DNA of 64,000 nucleotides, taken from NCBI GenBank assembly GCA_026826555.1, contig JAKSZT010004976.1, positions 6,337,913 through 6,401,912 of the forward strand, in the 5' to 3' direction. The stretch's first letter is position 1; the number at the start of each line of letters is the position of its first letter. Under the pieces are notes generated by a model, which was not told where the DNA came from, searched no databases, and saw only the letters and a program-made list of their open reading frames with translations. The position numbers and the translations under genes are program-made. The stretch comes from Tolypeutes matacus. Its lineage: Eukaryota; Chordata; Mammalia; Cingulata; Chlamyphoridae. This document shows positions 59,641 to 64,000 of this stretch, piece by piece.

Positions 59641-61486
59641 CACTAAGTTTTTCTTTTTTAATTAATTCCATTCATCAGTTTCATTTTCCTCGATCTAGTC
59701 CATGTTGCACAATCTGCTTTAAATGGTTCGGTATTCCCTCAGTTCCCTCCTCTGGGATGTTGTCCATCCTCCTTTCCACATAATGAATTAGGGACTTCCC
59801 CTCTTCCAGTCATGCCACAACTTTCTTGAAGTCTGATGCTGTGTTTTTGTCTTATGGGTATCCCAGCACCCAGTAGAGTACCTGACCATAGTGAACACCT
59901 CATCTCCATGCAAAGAATAAATCAGCAGTTGAAACATGAACCCCAACCAGCTACAGATTGGGTCCTTTTATGATCTATGGGATCAGGATACATTTTTCCA
60001 TAGAAACAATGTGAAAATTAGGGTGGACAATCCAGATGGCCTAGCGCTAAGACTCAAGTCCCTTCCTCCCTTTCCTTCTTTTCAAGAGTGTCTTTGCATG
60101 AGTTGATGGGCAAGAGGAACATTGTTTTATTTAGATAGGAAAAGAGATAATAGGAGAAGAGGGGGCTGGCATCCCAGAAGAAATAGCACAGCCCTGTCCT
60201 GGACAAATGGGTTCTAAGCCCAGCGGGTTGGAGGAGTCAGAAGGACCAGAAGCAGAAGCATGCCTTGAGATTCTGGCCACAAACAGCACTAATTTAGGAC
60301 CAGGCTGACAAAATTAGCATAGGAGTCAGCCCCTTCTCCCCACTCTTGCCCCAGCCCCTCTGTGAGGCCTTCTGAAGAAGTACTGAGCCTGAGTGACTTT
60401 ATTCTTGAGGACATACCCTTAGGGCCTGCAGGAGAATGTGAGGACCCAGAGCCCAGGAAATATGGGCATTTGTATGACTGTGAGCTCACTGGTGCTCAGA
60501 GGCTGGCAGAGATGGAGTGATGGTGGGATTCCTGGACCCATTCGCTGAATCCTATTTAATCTATAATGTGGCTGGTTCTAGACCTCTTTGGTGTGGGCTT
60601 ACCTCCTCTTTATAAAGGTTAGGGCAACATCGGCAGAATACACAGAAGTCTGTAAGCCTAGTGCCGGCAGCAGTTGGGTGCAGGGGAGGCTCCTGCTGAG
60701 GTCAGGCAAGGAGAGCAAGGGTCAGCTGGTTTTCCACCAGCCAGGGTGGCAGTTTCTGTAGCTGGCAGGGGTCCAATTGGGGCAGGAGGGAAACTGCTGT
60801 CTCATCTGAGTACGTAGAAGGTGTGTCAGTCTCCTAACTGCCTTTAAAATGAGCAGCTTTATCAGCCTGAGCCTCCGGAAATCAGGAAATGGGTGGGGAA
60901 GAAAGTAGGAAGGGGATGAAATTCCGTTCTGACCTACATTCTTGAACCTACCAGCAAGGCTTTAATTTGTCTTTTATAAACAGGAGGCCTCTGTTTCCTG
61001 CTGAGCCTGCAGGACCCCCAACCTTGGTACTAGAGAGGCTTTCTCTGCATCAGACAGGAGAACTTCCCAGCAATGACCTGGGCACCAGGGAAATACTCAA
61101 TGGTGTCACAAGTAGTTTCCAGGCCCTCCAAGGCAAGTCCAGTGGGGATAAGCAATTCTCCTTACCTGGATGCTTTCCCTGGCACCTTGGGTATCAGGTT
61201 GCCATGGCTCCTCGACAGGTTTTTGGGAATCCTGGCTGCTAGTCTTGAGTGCAGCATCTTTGAGAGGAAGAGTGGAACAAGGACAGAAAATAGATAAATA
61301 TCTGCACAACAGGAAACTGGAGACAGTGTGATGATGTGGTTTCACATGACAGTGGACTTAAAGTATCATATTCAGAGGACAGTACCACAAGGTGGGAGAG
61401 CTGGGTATCTGCAGCCCACCCTGATTCTGACCCCAAGAACCTGGACCTCCCTGGGCCCAGATGCCTTATCTACTTATTGGAGATAA
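59641..61486. other. Anonymous sequence
   Basis: No recognisable CFAP61 exon, RNA gene or mobile element. The minus-strand frame at 60489-60289 is not protein-like to my eye. Confidence 0.4.
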
Positions 61487-61500
61487 AATTCTACCTGCCT

Positions 61501-62086
61501 TGATGTATGTCACTATTGCAGGGTGGTGGGAATGTGGAGAAGCATGGGAAAAATATAATTGGTGTGACCTATGGACTGTGGTTAACAGCAATACTGTAAT
61601 ATTCTTGCATCTATGCCAAAGATGTACTGTGTTGATAATGGGGTAGTATGGAAAAAGTGTGCCAAATGTATGCTATGGACCATGGTTGGTGGTAATAGTC
61701 TGATGATATTATCTCATAATCTGCAACAAATGTTCCACCACGGCATGGTCTGTTGGGATGGAAATTCTACACATGTGCATGATTGTTTTGTAAGTTCACA
61801 ACTTCTGCAATAAAAATATATTTTAAAAAATAATAATAGGATGGGTTGGGGGGAAACACCAAATGTAAGATATAGACTATAGTTAGTAATCAGATTTTGA
61901 CAATATTCTTCCATAATTTGTAACAAATTTTACACAACAATGCAAGTTGTTGGTGGTGGGGTGATGTATGGGACCCGTGTATGATGATAGGCATGTTTGT
62001 TTTGTAAGTTCACAACTTTACTATACACTTATTGTTTATATAAGTTCATGTATGAATGACATACTTCAATAAAAAAATTTTTTTTT
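61501..62086 (+). mobile_element. Short L1 3' UTR insertion
   Basis: A 586-bp 5'-truncated L1 end, consisting only of 3' UTR. Flanked by AATTCTACCTGCCT (61487-61500) and AATTCTATCTGCCT (62087-62100), a 14-bp duplication with one change. Two of the diverged UTR units are visible, each with CATAATCTGCAACAAAT-like and TTTTGTAAGTTCACAACT landmarks. It ends AATAAAAAAATTTTTTTTT. Confidence 0.9.
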
Positions 62087-62100
62087 AATTCTATCTGCCT

Positions 62101-64000
62101 CCTGTGGGAGCCAGGAAGACAAAATGACCGGCTTACCCTGAGCCCAGGAAACAGAAGGCCCTGGATGTTCGGCAGTTATTCTGCAACATAACAATTTCAT
62201 AGTGGCCCCCTTTGAAGTTTAACAACAACTGAGTATAAATCTCCTGAAGGGTGGGCTTCGAGATGATTTAAGACAGTGTGAAAAAAAAACAAAACACAGT
62301 TAACAGCTTTGTCCGCGCGATCTGAGTGCCGAGGATTATATTTGCAAGAGAGCAGCTTTCTCCTTGTTTTAAAATATTGTGGACATGTGGCCTGGCAGTG
62401 GCCACTATTTTCCAAACTTTTCTATTTTCTAAGCAAGGAGAACTGGAACTGAATATTTATTGTTTTAACATATTCTGAAAAGTCAATAATCAGGGTGGAT
62501 TTATGGCTTTTAAACTTCATTAAAAATTACAGTAGAAAAGAACTATTTCTCATTTTGTTGAGAATGCCCTTTCCTCCCCCCTCTTCCTCTTTCCTTTTCT
62601 TTTTCTTTGGCAGAACATTCCACACCTAAGAAGGGCGTTTGGGAGAGCCCTAACTCAGGAGTGCCTGCCTGTCCCTGCCGCCGTCCTTATTTTCAGCCCA
62701 CCCGGAGCCTGCTCAGATGGGGTTTCCGAGCCACAGCATCCATCTAGGCCTCTGGGACTTAGCTCGGAGCAGCCTTTACGAGCACTGCCCCTGGTCTGAA
62801 GTGCCACTGCAGATGCAGGGGGCACCTAGGCCTGCTGGAGGCTACAGGGTCGCTGCTGCTGGCACGGGCACAGGCTCTCTGCCTTCTCATTCTGAACCAT
62901 CACAGTTAGCCCCATGGGGGGAGGTGGCCTGAGGTCCTCTGCTTCCTCCTTTCCCACCACGGACCAGAAAGTAATGGCCTGGCCAACACCACTCAGCTCC
63001 AAGCCACCAGATTACTCATATCCTGTACAGGCTTCTGGCAGAGACGGAGGCACATAAAATAGGCTGAAATCCTAAGTGAAAATCAAATGTCCAGGGAGGT
63101 GTCAAGGTCATAGATGAAGAAGTTTGTGATGCTGAGAGCCCAAAGAGAGAATTGCATGCCAGCTTGCAGGAAGCTCTTTGGGCAGGAAGAGAAGATGTCC
63201 CAAAAGAAAAGAGGAGCAAAGGACTTAGATTCCCTCTTCTGAAGGACAATGCTTCAGGGAGAAGAAAATGCGTCACATCTCTAGCTCCTGAATATCATCC
63301 TACACCTTGCAAGTTTTTCCAGGTAGTCTATATGGTTTTCAGTGTTCTCATGACAACAAGAGATTAAAAATTAATAACTTACTTTGTTATTGAACTATTA
63401 TCAGACACGGTAAAGTGCACAGCCTCAGCAAATTTCTACATGTCTACCCCAGTGTAGCAATCACCTAGTTGTAATGATAAAACATTTCCAGAAGGTTCTT
63501 TCATGCCCCTGTCCAATCAATTCTCCTGCTCAAAGGTATCTGCCCTTTTGACTTCTACTATCATTGATCAGTTTTGCTAGGAGAAAACTTTTGAATGAAA
63601 AAAAAAACGCTTGTTCTTAAGTTTCACTTTTACAAAGAAGATGGTCTTTTCCTGTTTTAAGTTTTAAATGTGAAGGGCAAGAGAAAACATGACTAAAAGA
63701 AAGCCAGACCTTTACTCTGCATGTATGTCCTTTACAATTAGGAAAAAGTTACTAATAAGTAAAAAATCTTAAAGAATGGAGATTTGCAATGAACTAATAA
63801 TCCCAGTGACTTAACTCCTTGACAGTCTAATGTTCACAAGGCAATTATCAACTACAATTACTAATTGTCTTGGCTAAACTGTCGTGGGGTGTTGCAGCTG
63901 ATTATCAGACAGCTGCCACGCTTGTCCCCAGACATGGGTGCATTTCAGAACTGGGTGATGTGATGCCGCGTCTCTCTTCCCTATGTCTCCGGGGATTTGT
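62101..64000. other. Anonymous sequence at the window end
   Basis: A few CpGs near 62312-62332 and ordinary AT-rich intronic text. I searched for the preceding CFAP61 exon here and did not find it. Confidence 0.4.

Overview
This is mammalian nuclear DNA: an intron-rich, AT-rich stretch dominated by nested L1 retrotransposons, tRNA-derived SINEs, LTR remnants and hAT-type DNA transposons. The SINEs have a tRNA-like A box of the form TGGCTCAAxxGG and a B box of the form GGTTCRATCCC. Most belong to one family in many states of decay, of the kind described from armadillos, so the host is probably a xenarthran, most likely an armadillo. That assignment rests on recognition of the repeats, not on a search.

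The only host gene I can support as functional is a run of five consecutive coding exons of CFAP61 (cilia- and flagella-associated protein 61) on the minus strand, at 41718-41540, 39809-39770, 34433-34294, 19944-19818 and 3839-3762 in gene order. They join in one open frame of 564 nt (188 codons) with matching splice phases. The first exon listed uses a GC donor and the second is a 40-nt micro-exon. The gene runs off both ends of the window. The introns are 1.7, 5.3, 14.3 and 16.0 kb, and most of their length is transposon.

Layout: 1-3.7 kb, LTR and old L1 fragments. 3.7-3.9 kb, CFAP61 exon with a SINE beside it. 4.1-6 kb, hAT element and SINEs. 6-18.3 kb, a three-deep nest of minus-strand L1s. 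18.3-19.8 kb, DNA transposon and L1 ends, then a CFAP61 exon. 20-23.9 kb, SINE, LTR and L1 pieces. 23.9-27.1 kb, a 344-bp inverted duplication at about 99% identity with L1 breakpoints. 27-34 kb, SINE-rich, with a putative solo LTR. 34.3 kb, CFAP61 exon. 35-38.1 kb, hAT element split by an L1. 39-41.7 kb, two CFAP61 exons. 42.3 kb, dimeric SINE. 46.5-59.6 kb, an ancient minus-strand L1 broken up by other insertions, including an intact RPL21 retrocopy and a nearly full-length plus-strand L1. 59.6-64 kb, mostly anonymous sequence plus one short L1 3' end.

I found no new host system. The most notable observations are structural: the inverted duplication, an L1 derivative that keeps ORF1 but lacks most of ORF2, L1 UTRs built from tandem units, dimeric SINEs with a GC-rich linker, the GC splice donor, and the intact RPL21 retrocopy.
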